This document shows positions 50,727 to 58,302 of a DNA stretch of 64,000 nt, one piece after another (within the stretch, counting starts at the first letter, position 1; each line of letters opens with the position of its first letter). Below the pieces are notes generated by a model. The model did no database searches. It worked only from the letters and a program-made list of their open reading frames with translations, and was not told the DNA's origin. The translations under genes and the position numbers were made by a program. The stretch comes from Phycisphaerae bacterium (GTDB lineage: Bacteria; Planctomycetota; Phycisphaerae; Phycisphaerales; Phycisphaeraceae), in contig JAUIGU010000014.1 in NCBI GenBank assembly GCA_030432595.1, positions 31,775 to 95,774 of the forward strand, written 5' to 3'.

Positions 50727-51583
50727 TCCCGCAGTTCGCGCGCCGCGCGGGCCACCGCGTCCCGCCACGTTTCGCCTTCGACCGGTTCTGGATAGAGCAC
50801 CGAACGGCTGGCCGTGACGACCGCGCCCGTTCCGTCTTCCCGGAAGCACGGCAACACGTCCTCGACGCCCCCGCCCTGGGCGCCGAACCCGGGCACGAGA
50901 AACAAGACGTGCGGCATACGCTGCCGCAGCGCCGCGGCTTCGTCCGGGTGCGTCGCGCCGACCACCGCGCCGACCGGGCCGTACGCCTCGGCCCCCGCGT
51001 GCTTCTTCGACATGGACTCCACGAAGTCGGCGACGTGTTCGACGACGCGCCTGCCATCATTGGTTGGCAATCCTTGCCACGTGCCGCTGCGCGGGTTGCT
51101 CGTACACACCAAGACAAACACGGCCGCACTGTTTTTCACGGCGCTTTCGATGAACGGCTCGAGCGTGTCGGGGCCGAGGTACGGGCTGACCGTCAACGCG
51201 TCGGCGGCGTGCGGTCCTTCGAGGAACGCGGCCGCGTAGTGCGATGCGCTGACGCCGATGTCGCCGCGCTTAGCGTCGGCGATCACGAGCAGCCCAGCCG
51301 CGTGCGCCGCATCGACCACACGCTCGTACACCGCCAGGCCTTCGCTGCCGTAGCGCTCGAAACACGCGAGCTGGGGTTTTACCGCGGGCACGAACGGCGC
51401 GACCGCTTCGATCACCCCCAGACAAAACGTCTCGATCGAGCCCACGGCTTTGTTTCCGTCGCGGACGGCGGCGGGGAGCCTCTCCAGCACCGGGTCCAGC
51501 CCGACACACACCGGCCCGCCCTTTTGTTTCGCGGCGTCGAGCCAACGCTGTGCGAAAGGTCTTCCGCTTTCGTTTTCCGGCAT
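50690..51583 (-). CDS. pyrF: Orotidine 5'-phosphate decarboxylase
   Basis: PyrF makes UMP in pyrimidine synthesis. The 297-residue protein is of the longer type 2 family: VCVGLDPVLERLP at the N-terminus, the catalytic DAKRGDIGVSASHYA, and FLVPGFGAQGGGVEDV before VTASRSVLYP at the phosphate site. The C-terminus runs into the convergent phosphate transporter gene. A PEPVEG stretch after SRSVLY is not usual for PyrF; its DNA resembles a common short repeat in other bacteria. Confidence 0.94.
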   Translation of the reverse strand: MPENESGRPFAQRWLDAAKQKGGPVCVGLDPVLERLPAAVRDGNKAVGSIETFCLGVIEAVAPFVPAVKPQLACFERYGSEGLAVYERVVDAAHAAGLLVIADAKRGDIGVSASHYAAAFLEGPHAADALTVSPYLGPDTLEPFIESAVKNSAAVFVLVCTSNPRSGTWQGLPTNDGRRVVEHVADFVESMSKKHAGAEAYGPVGAVVGATHPDEAAALRQRMPHVLFLVPGFGAQGGGVEDVLPCFREDGTGAVVTASRSVLYPEPVEGETWRDAVARAARELRDHVAGAALPSAG

Positions 51584-51643
51584 GCCCGGAGTCTAACGTG
51601 CCGCTGCCAATCGAAGCGACGGCGATGCAAATGCACGGCTCGC

Positions 51644-52705
51644 TCAAACCTCCCCCCGTCCCAACCGCGGCCGCAGCAGCACCACGAACGAGACCCCGCC
51701 CACCAGCGCCGTCCACACGCCCACCGGCACCAGGCCCACCGGGTGGCCGAACTGCTCGCTGCCCAGCTTCACCGCCGCGCCCGCGACGTCCGCCGACACC
51801 AGCAGCGCCGCGCCCAGCAACCCCGACACGATCAAAACGCCGCGGTGCCCCGCGCCGGCCAGCGCCCGGCCCGCGTGCGGCGCGATCAGCCCGACAAACG
51901 CCACCGGCCCGGCCAGCAGCACCGCCCCGCCCGCCAACACCGCCGCGACGCCGAACATCTCTACCCGCAGCCGGGCCACGTTCACGCCCAGCGACACCGC
52001 TTCTTCATCCGACAACGTCGCGACGTCCAACGCCCTCCCGCGCCACCACAACCACCACCAACCCAACCCGGTGAGCACCGCCACCACGACCAGCGTCGTG
52101 TTCCCGCCCGTCACCGACAGCGACCCCATCATCCACCGCGCCACGTCGTCGCGCACGCCGCCCGGCCCGGAAAGATGGCTCATCAATAACACCAACGCGC
52201 CGTTGATGGTCGAGACGATCACGCCCACCAAGAGCACGCCCAGCGGGTCCAGCACGCCACGCCGTCGGCCCAGCACGAACACGACCCCCATGCTCAGCGC
52301 CGCGCCGAGCATTGCGCCCACCGCCTGCCCGCCGCCCAACAACGACGTCAACCACGCAACTGCGTCCGTGTCAGCATCGACCACGTCGCGTGCCGCCGCC
52401 CAGCGCGACAGCATGACCACCGCCATCATCCCCGCCGCCGCGCCCGTGCTCAGCCCCAGGAGGTACGGCTCGGCCAACGGGTTCCGCAACAACGCCTGCA
52501 ACGACACCCCCGAAACCGCTAAAGCCAACCCCGCGACCGCCGCGACCAGCAACCGGTCCACCCGGAAACCAAGAATCGCCGACGCGTTCTCGCCGACCGG
52601 CCAACCCCACGCCGACGTGCCGACCCACAGCCGCAGCACGGCGGCGCCCGCAAGCACGACCAGCGCGACCAGCCCCGCCACCACGACACGCCGCGACGCG
52701 CTCAC
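51644..52705 (-). CDS. FecCD-family ABC transporter permease (BtuC type)
   Basis: The membrane subunit of a metal-chelate/corrinoid importer, 353 residues with about nine to ten hydrophobic segments. It has the family RNPLAEPYLLGLSTGA motif and GPVAFVGLIAPHAGRALAGAGHR, the region contacting the ATPase. Its GTG start overlaps the stop of the binding-protein gene (GTGA). No ATPase follows; the next gene on this strand is pyrF, so the ATPase must be encoded elsewhere. Vitamin B12 or an iron siderophore is the likely substrate. Confidence 0.93.
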   Translation of the reverse strand: MSASRRVVVAGLVALVVLAGAAVLRLWVGTSAWGWPVGENASAILGFRVDRLLVAAVAGLALAVSGVSLQALLRNPLAEPYLLGLSTGAAAGMMAVVMLSRWAAARDVVDADTDAVAWLTSLLGGGQAVGAMLGAALSMGVVFVLGRRRGVLDPLGVLLVGVIVSTINGALVLLMSHLSGPGGVRDDVARWMMGSLSVTGGNTTLVVVAVLTGLGWWWLWWRGRALDVATLSDEEAVSLGVNVARLRVEMFGVAAVLAGGAVLLAGPVAFVGLIAPHAGRALAGAGHRGVLIVSGLLGAALLVSADVAGAAVKLGSEQFGHPVGLVPVGVWTALVGGVSFVVLLRPRLGRGEV

Positions 52706-53643
52706 GGCGCGGCCTCCGCGGGAGGTGCCGGTTCAACCCCGGCCGTGTCCCCTAAGATTGCGCCGCGCAGTTGCTCGACGACTTCCGGCAAATTGGTCGA
52801 GGGCAGCAACACCTGCGGGTCGGTCAACGCCGAGACACGGCCCGACTCGACCGCGGGGATCGGGAGCCCGTCGAACCACGCGACTTTTGCCACAGCTTCC
52901 GCCTCCGTCGCGCCCGGCAGCAGCAACACGATCACATCGGGCGCACACGCCACGAGCGCCTCACGATCCAGCGTCACCGCGGACACCGCGGCGTCGGCCA
53001 CGGCGTTGCGCGCCCCGAGCAGGTGGAGCAGTTCGTCGTTGACCGACCCCGGGCCCGATGCCGTCACCGGATCGATCGAAAAACCCAGAATCACGGAAGG
53101 TCCGGTCTGCGCCAGGCCCGAATCTTCGGGGCGTTCGTCGGATTCACCCAGCCAGACCTCAAACGGCTCGGCGAGTTGCTTCCCCTTCTCGGGCACCCCG
53201 TGCATATGTGCCAGCAAGTCCAGTTGCCGTTTCACATCCGACAGCGCCTTGGGGTAGTCCAACTGCGCGAACGTCGCGCCGGTGTGCCGAACCCGTGGCC
53301 GCAACGCGTCCGCTTCGCCGCCGGCGGAATTGGGGAAGTAGATCATCGTCGGGCGCAACGAGATCAACCGCTCCACATCCACGTCCATGAAGTTGCCCAG
53401 CGTCGGCATCGGGTTTCCGTCTGCGTCACGCTCGGGCGCGGCGGCGTCATTCTCGGCCACGCCGACCAAGGAGTCACCGAGGCCAAGGTCAACGATCATC
53501 CGCGTGGCGGCGGGCACAAAGCTGACGATCCGCGGTTCGTCACCCGCTAGCACATTGGGTTGAGGTGATTCCGCCGCACGGTCGCAGCCTGGTGAGCAAA
53601 ACAAAACCAAGCCGAGCAAAAGCAAAGCGACAATGATTTGCAC
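52702..53643 (-). CDS. ABC transporter substrate-binding lipoprotein (BtuF type)
   Basis: A 313-residue helical-backbone binding protein of the BtuF/FecB family. The GTG at 53643 gives a signal peptide (IIVALLLLGLVLFC) with lipobox SPGC. Later motifs are RIVSFVPAATRMIVDLGLGDSLVGV, the LGNFMDVDVERLISLRPTMIY segment and DVIVLLLPGATEAEA. The frame is open further upstream, but that part is the translation of the palindrome at 53673-53741 and would give no signal peptide, so it is not included. It partners with the adjacent permease. Confidence 0.9.
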   Translation of the reverse strand: MQIIVALLLLGLVLFCSPGCDRAAESPQPNVLAGDEPRIVSFVPAATRMIVDLGLGDSLVGVAENDAAAPERDADGNPMPTLGNFMDVDVERLISLRPTMIYFPNSAGGEADALRPRVRHTGATFAQLDYPKALSDVKRQLDLLAHMHGVPEKGKQLAEPFEVWLGESDERPEDSGLAQTGPSVILGFSIDPVTASGPGSVNDELLHLLGARNAVADAAVSAVTLDREALVACAPDVIVLLLPGATEAEAVAKVAWFDGLPIPAVESGRVSALTDPQVLLPSTNLPEVVEQLRGAILGDTAGVEPAPPAEAAP

Positions 53644-53672
53644 CGCCGCGGGGCCGGCAATTGAATGCGGGA

Positions 53673-53741
53673 TGCCACGGACTTCAGTCCGTGCCGAGTC
53701 CCCGAAGAACGTGAAATGCGCGGGCCGAAGTCCGTGGCACC
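53673..53741. repeat. REP-like inverted repeat pair upstream of btuF-type gene
   Basis: TGCCACGGACTT (53673-53684) is the reverse complement of AAGTCCGTGGCA (53728-53739); the left copy also forms its own hairpin with GTCCGTG at 53687-53693. It lies between two genes and was wrongly included in a longer open frame. Confidence 0.7.
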
Positions 53742-53779
53742 CGAAGCCTACACGTCCACGTCCGGTCTCAGCGTTACGC

Positions 53780-54997
53780 TCAGTCCGCATCACCCACACC
53801 CTCGGCCGATTCACCCTGGGCGTGCCCCGGCGATTTCGCCTGCGGGTCGTAGCAGTCCGACATCGCGCTGCCGTCCGCCGACTCGCGCACGAGCAGGTAG
53901 ACCTGCACCGCGGCGCTGAAGTAGAAGCTCACCGCGTACGCGGCCGGCACCGCCAGCAGCATGTTCCGCCACAGGTGGATCAGCCACGACGCCAGCCACG
54001 TCGTGCCGCCGTGCGGGACGACCACCCGCGCGCCGTCGTCGCCGGTCACGACCTGCTCCGGCCCACCCGCCCACGTCTCGCCCAGCACCCACGCCGACAA
54101 CGCCTTGTCACACACCCACGCGCCCAGCGCGACCACGCCGCCCACCACCAGAAACGTGATCGCGCCGTACACCAGCGCCGCGCCCGCGTAGCCCAGCACC
54201 TGCCACGGCCGGGAAGACACATACGCAAAGCACCGGCTCACCGCGTCGAACGCGTCCGTACCCTCCGCCGCGATTGACGCCGTAAAAAGATGCACCGCCA
54301 ACGCCAGCACCACCAGGATCAGGCCCACCACCAGACCCACGAACAACAGCGGCCCGTACGCCAGCCCGCCGACCACGTCCAGCACCGGCACGTTGAACAG
54401 CACGAATCCCGCGACCATCAACGCCAGCCCCAGCCCGATCACCACCGCCATCGGCAGCAGCGGCGCCGCCAGCGCCCACACGCCCTTGCGCCCCACGAAC
54501 ACCGCCGCCTCCGGCAACCCGCCCTTGCGCGACCGCGCCAACTGCAGCACCGCCAGCCGCGCGATCGCCAAACCGATCAGCGTGCTCAGCACGAACTTCA
54601 CCAGCCCCATCACGATCAGGTACGCCGGCGCGTCGCGCCACATCTGTTTCGGGTTGTCGATCAGCAGCGTCTGCAACTGCGGCAGCACGCCGCCGTCGCC
54701 GTCCAACCCCAGGTCCAGCGACGTCACCGCGTCCACCAGCTTCCACAGACCGTCGGTCTGCATCGACACCCACGCCCAGAGCATGTCCGCGCCTTCCAGC
54801 CCGTCCGCGTTCGTCGGGTTCATCACCCACGCCAGCGCCGCCCCGATCACGTACAGCGACACCACCAGCACCCACGCCAGCAGCAGCTTCGTCGGCTGCA
54901 TCGCCACGTGGAACAACCCGAACACCCGCAGCACGGGAAACACCCGCCGCCAGTCCACCGCTTCCATCTTCACGTGGTGGGCGTTCGACCCGTTCAT
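53780..54997 (-). CDS. Conserved hypothetical multi-pass membrane protein
   Basis: A 405-residue membrane protein with about six to seven hydrophobic segments (for example LLLAWVLVVSLYVIGAALAW, LALMVAGFVLFNVPVLDVV, LVVGLILVVLALAVHLF, VYGAITFLVVGGVVALGAW). The central soluble stretch (HGGTTWLASWLIHLWRN) and the FDAVSRCFAYVSSRPWQ motif are typical of a widespread planctomycete family of unknown function. The start at 54997 has GGAG eight bases upstream and replaces a longer frame. It is the first gene of the run leading into the BtuF/BtuC genes. Confidence 0.7.
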   Translation of the reverse strand: MNGSNAHHVKMEAVDWRRVFPVLRVFGLFHVAMQPTKLLLAWVLVVSLYVIGAALAWVMNPTNADGLEGADMLWAWVSMQTDGLWKLVDAVTSLDLGLDGDGGVLPQLQTLLIDNPKQMWRDAPAYLIVMGLVKFVLSTLIGLAIARLAVLQLARSRKGGLPEAAVFVGRKGVWALAAPLLPMAVVIGLGLALMVAGFVLFNVPVLDVVGGLAYGPLLFVGLVVGLILVVLALAVHLFTASIAAEGTDAFDAVSRCFAYVSSRPWQVLGYAGAALVYGAITFLVVGGVVALGAWVCDKALSAWVLGETWAGGPEQVVTGDDGARVVVPHGGTTWLASWLIHLWRNMLLAVPAAYAVSFYFSAAVQVYLLVRESADGSAMSDCYDPQAKSPGHAQGESAEGVGDAD

Positions 54998-55168
54998 CCA
55001 CGGCGCTCCATTGACAGGTTTTCCAACACCAAACAATCCACGCCTACGACTCGGAACCACATTCCCAACAGACACACCCTACCCAAACCCGCCCGCAACC
55101 ACCCGGTGCGCCAACGCGCGCGTGCCGCCTTTGTACTTTCAACTTTCGACTTGTCACTTTTGACTTTC

Positions 55169-55705
55169 TCAACCCTCCGCTTCCATCGCCCGGATCGCCT
55201 TGCGGTTGGCCATCTTGTCCAGCCGGGTCATGCGATCGAGGATCAGCACGCCTTCGAGGTGGTCGAACTCGTGCTGCCAGACCCGCGCCGCGAGCGTGCC
55301 GGTGTCGGTCATGGTGAACGCCCGCCCGTCCAGGTCGGTGGCCCGGATCGTGATGCCCAGCGGCCGGGTGATCTCGGCGGTGACGTCCGGGATCGACAGG
55401 CAGCCTTCGTCGTGCGGGCCGGTTTCTCGGCTCGGATCGAGCAACTCGGGGTTGATGAAGGCGTGATCCTCGCCCGGCTGGGCGGTCCAGTTCGCGACGA
55501 ACATCCGCCACGGCAGCCCGACCTGCGGGGCCGCCAGCCCGACGCCCTTGGCCTCGTGCATCAGTTCGATCATCCGGCTGGCCACGGCCTTCACGTCGTC
55601 GTCGACCGCCGACACGGGCTCGGCGACCTGCCGCAGCACCGGCGCGGGGTACCGAACGATCTTCAGGTCCGCCGGGTTGGGCGCTTCGACCGCCATGACG
55701 GGCAT
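55169..55705 (-). CDS. def: Peptide deformylase
   Basis: Removes the formyl group from the N-terminal methionine of new proteins, with Fe2+ or Zn2+. All three signature motifs are present in the 178-residue protein: GVGLAAPQVG (54-63), EGCLS with the metal ligand C102, and HEFDH with H145, E146 and H149. Length and motif spacing match bacterial type 1 deformylase. Monocistronic by position. Confidence 0.96.
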   Translation of the reverse strand: MPVMAVEAPNPADLKIVRYPAPVLRQVAEPVSAVDDDVKAVASRMIELMHEAKGVGLAAPQVGLPWRMFVANWTAQPGEDHAFINPELLDPSRETGPHDEGCLSIPDVTAEITRPLGITIRATDLDGRAFTMTDTGTLAARVWQHEFDHLEGVLILDRMTRLDKMANRKAIRAMEAEG

Positions 55706-55785
55706 CCTACGCCCCGGCTGGGGCCGCTACAAACGCGGTTAGGCGTGTTAATTCCCGCTGACATCAGGGTTTGTCGCCGCAACCC

Positions 55786-55814
55786 TTGACCCGCCCGCCG
55801 GTCCCTGCCATACT
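55786..55814 (+). promoter_or_regulatory. Promoter candidate for the HU gene
   Basis: TTGACC (55786-55791) and CATACT (55809-55814) are 17 bp apart, a good sigma-70-like match, 158 bp before the HU start. It implies a long 5' untranslated leader of about 150 nt. Confidence 0.55.
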
Positions 55815-55971
55815 TCCGCAGGTCCGATAGTCGGGGTCCCCGCCGCGTCTTCGGGAGGACGAGGGCGAACCCCACCCGGCGATCCGGCCGGCCTGCTGGT
55901 TCCCTTCTTTTCTTCGTAAGTGCGGTGTCCATCTCGGCTTGCCTGCCACCGCACCCCTCGGGGCGACTGCT

Positions 55972-56349
55972 ATGTCCACCGTCACCAAAAAAGAACTCAT
56001 CGATCAGATCGCCGACGCCACCGGCCAGAAACGCGTCGTCGTCAAGAACATCTGCCAGGCCTTCCTCGACAACATCATCGTCGAGCTCGGTCGGGGCAAC
56101 CGCCTGGAATTCCGCGACTTTGGGGTTTTCGAGGTCAAGCAGCGCCGCGCCCGCCGCGCTCAGAACCCCAAGACCCTCGAGCAGGTCTGGGTCCCACCCA
56201 AACGCACCGTGAAGTTCAAGGTCGGTCGGCTGATGAAGCAGACGCTCAGCGACGCCGACGCCGCGGACGCCGCCGCGCTGTCCTTCGACCACGACGGACC
56301 CGACGGCGCAAACAAGCCCGCCAACCAGGACGACCAGAACGCCGCGTGA
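55972..56349 (+). CDS. HU/IHF-family DNA-binding protein
   Basis: A small nucleoid protein that bends DNA as a dimer. The first 90 residues match HU/IHF: KKELIDQIADATGQKR at the N-terminus, GRGNRLEFRDFGVFEV and the DNA-arm region RRAQNPKTLEQVWVP. A 30-residue acidic tail (DADAADAAALSFDHDGPDG) is added at the C-terminus, an arrangement seen in some bacterial HU variants. The proline of the typical arm (RNP/QNP) is present. It is followed within 2 bp by bioF, so the two are probably cotranscribed. Confidence 0.92.
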   Translation: MSTVTKKELIDQIADATGQKRVVVKNICQAFLDNIIVELGRGNRLEFRDFGVFEVKQRRARRAQNPKTLEQVWVPPKRTVKFKVGRLMKQTLSDADAADAAALSFDHDGPDGANKPANQDDQNAA

Positions 56350-56350
56350 C

Positions 56351-57610
56351 GTGACCGCCCCGCACGACACCGCGAACCCCGCGTGGCTGGCCGAACTGGA
56401 CGCCGCGCGGCAGCAGCGCGAATCCCAACACGCCCAACGCACTTTGACCCCAACCGACGCCGATGGCCGCTTCGCCGTGCGCGATGGCCAACGCCTGCTC
56501 AACCTCGCCGGCAACGACTACCTAGGCCTCTCGCAACACCCGGCGCTTGTCCGCGCTGCGAGGGACGCGATCAAAACTCACGGCACAGGCGGCGCCGCCA
56601 GCCGGCTCGTCACCGGCACCCTCCCGCCGCACGCACAACTCGAAGAACGCTTCGCCAAGTTCAAACACGCCGAGGCCGCTCTGTTGTTTCCGACCGGGTT
56701 CATGGCCAACCTCGGCGTGCTGACCGCGCTCGCCGGGCCGAGCGACGTGATCCTCCAGGACAAACTCAACCACGCCTCCCTGATCGACGCGGCGCGCTTC
56801 TCCGGCGCGACCATCCGCACATTCCCCCACCGCGGCTACGACAAACTTGAACGTTTGCTGCATAACTCCCCTCCCCCCGGGAGGGGCCGGGGGAGGGTGC
56901 CCGACGGTGAAACAATCGCCGAAGCGTTGAAGGAGCACGAACACAACCAAGCCCGAAGCCCCCGCACCTTCATCGTCACCGACGCCGTCTTCTCCATGGA
57001 CGGCACCGTCGCCGACCTCCCGCGCCTCGTCGAACTCGCCCGGATTCACCACGCAATCCTCGTCGTCGACGAAGCGCACGCCACCGGAATCCTCGGGTCA
57101 CACGGCACAGGTCTTGCCGAACAACAAGGCGTCGCCGGCGACATCGACATCACCGTCTCGACCGCCAGCAAGGCCCTGGGCAGTCTCGGCGGCATCGTCA
57201 CGGGCCCGCGCGAAGTCGTCGACGAACTGACCAACACCGCCCGATCGTTCATCTACACCACCGCCCTCCCGCCGAGCATCCCTGCCAGCATCGGCGCCGC
57301 GCTCGACGTCATCCGCGACGAGCCGCAACGCCGGCAGCGTCTCGGCGAGATCATCCGCGACGTCCGCACGCACCTGCACCACCACGGCTGGGACATCAAC
57401 CCCGACGACCCCACGCCCATCATCCCGCTGATCGTCGGGGACAACGCCGCCGCGCTGGAACTCGCCGCGAGGCTGCAGAACGCCGGCATCCTCACCGTCG
57501 GCATCCGCCCGCCGACCGTCGCGCCCGGCAGCGCCCGCGTGCGCCTGTCCCTGCGCTGCGACCTGACCGATGAAGAAGTATCCACCCTTTGCGACCTATG
57601 CTCACGTTGA
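56351..57610 (+). CDS. bioF: 8-amino-7-oxononanoate synthase (AONS-type) with in-frame hairpin
   Basis: A PLP-dependent alpha-oxoamine synthase that makes the first committed biotin precursor from alanine and pimeloyl-ACP/CoA. The 419-residue protein has NDYLGLSQHPALV, GTGGAASRLVTGT, VVDEAHATGILG (PLP Asp240) and the lysine K274 in STASKALGSLGG. It is about 25 residues longer than usual; residues ~172-186 are the translation of a GC hairpin (56866-56897), giving NSPPPGRGRGRVPDG. The start is GTG. A distinction from glycine-acetyltransferase (Kbl) rests on overall similarity. Confidence 0.9.
   Translation: MTAPHDTANPAWLAELDAARQQRESQHAQRTLTPTDADGRFAVRDGQRLLNLAGNDYLGLSQHPALVRAARDAIKTHGTGGAASRLVTGTLPPHAQLEERFAKFKHAEAALLFPTGFMANLGVLTALAGPSDVILQDKLNHASLIDAARFSGATIRTFPHRGYDKLERLLHNSPPPGRGRGRVPDGETIAEALKEHEHNQARSPRTFIVTDAVFSMDGTVADLPRLVELARIHHAILVVDEAHATGILGSHGTGLAEQQGVAGDIDITVSTASKALGSLGGIVTGPREVVDELTNTARSFIYTTALPPSIPASIGAALDVIRDEPQRRQRLGEIIRDVRTHLHHHGWDINPDDPTPIIPLIVGDNAAALELAARLQNAGILTVGIRPPTVAPGSARVRLSLRCDLTDEEVSTLCDLCSR
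56866..56897. repeat. GC hairpin inside bioF
   Basis: CCCTCCCCC (56868-56876) and GGGGGAGGG (56889-56897) are inverted arms around GGGAGGGGCC. The repeat is in frame and supplies about a dozen residues of low-complexity loop not found in standard BioF. Confidence 0.7.
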
Positions 57611-57631
57611 CCCGCACCGAGTCAACAAGAC

Positions 57632-58153
57632 ATGCCGAGCACCATCACCCCCGCCGACCTTCACGCCCGCCTGCAGGCACCCGAACCCGTTGACCTGATC
57701 GACGTGCGGACGCCCGCCGAGTACGGCGCGGTCCACGTCCAAGGCACACGCCTGATCCCGCTCGACACGCTCGACCCCGAGGCGGTGAAGTCGTCCCGGC
57801 CCGAAGACGCGGCCGGCCCGATCCTCGTGCTGTGCAAAGCGGGCGGCCGCGCCGCCAAGGCCGCCGACCAACTCAACGCCGCGGGCTGCGAGGCCGTTGT
57901 CGTCGAGGGCGGCACCGACGCGTGCGTGAACGCCGGGCTGCCGGTGCAGCGCGGCGAAGCGGCCATGTCGCTCGAACGCCAGGTCCGCATCGCGGCGGGC
58001 AGCTTCGTGCTGATCGGCACGCTGCTCGGCGCGTTCGTCCACCCCGCGTTCCTGATCCTGCCGGGGTTCGTCGGCACAGGCCTGGTCTTCGCCGGCATCA
58101 CCGACACCTGCGGCATGGGCATGCTGCTGGCGAGGATGCCGTGGAACCGCTGA
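57632..58153 (+). CDS. Rhodanese domain plus two-TM domain (YgaP-like)
   Basis: A 173-residue protein. The first ~105 residues form a rhodanese domain with active-site Cys68 in VLCKAGGRA. The C-terminal part has two membrane helices (FVLIGTLLGAFVHPAFLILPGFVGTG) matching the DUF2892 module of YgaP-type membrane sulphurtransferases, ending TCGMGMLLARMPW. Such proteins move sulphane sulphur; the donor and acceptor are not known. Downstream of bioF by about 20 bp. Confidence 0.88.
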   Translation: MPSTITPADLHARLQAPEPVDLIDVRTPAEYGAVHVQGTRLIPLDTLDPEAVKSSRPEDAAGPILVLCKAGGRAAKAADQLNAAGCEAVVVEGGTDACVNAGLPVQRGEAAMSLERQVRIAAGSFVLIGTLLGAFVHPAFLILPGFVGTGLVFAGITDTCGMGMLLARMPWNR

Positions 58154-58170
58154 CAATGTTCTCGGGTTGC

Positions 58171-58190
58171 CACGGTCGCTTGCGACCGTG
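58171..58190. repeat. Perfect REP-like hairpin
   Basis: CACGGTCGC (58171-58179) and GCGACCGTG (58182-58190) form a 9-bp stem with a 2-nt loop. The same word, partly decayed, is in the element at 20573-20640. It lies between the rhodanese and Mrp genes. Confidence 0.65.
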
Positions 58191-58221
58191 CGAACGACAA
58201 AAAACGGAACAAATATGTCTG

Positions 58222-58283
58222 GTAGCTGCGACGCCACGCGTCGCAGTCATCCGAAGAACTGCGACGCGTGGCGTCGCAGCTAA
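58222..58283. repeat. GTAG-footed BIME-like inverted pair
   Basis: GTAG (58222-58225), then CTGCGACGC cac GCGTCGCAG (58226-58246), a 12-nt spacer, CTGCGACGC gtg GCGTCGCAG (58259-58279) and CTAA. Left and right halves are perfect reverse complements over 24 nt (58224-58247 and 58258-58281). It is the cleanest REP-pair in the window, between the convergent rhodanese and Mrp genes. Confidence 0.8.
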
Positions 58284-58302
58284 GAGCACATCCAATCTAG
58301 AT

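Noticed and set aside
50770..50800. PEPVEG segment of PyrF as a repeat insertion
   Set aside because: The word resembles a common bacterial repeat, but the segment is only a few residues, no palindrome is visible and type 2 PyrF proteins vary here.
53644..53814. N-terminal extension of the BtuF-type protein
   Set aside because: The extension is the translation of a REP-like inverted repeat and would bury the signal peptide; GTG 53643 gives a normal lipoprotein signal.
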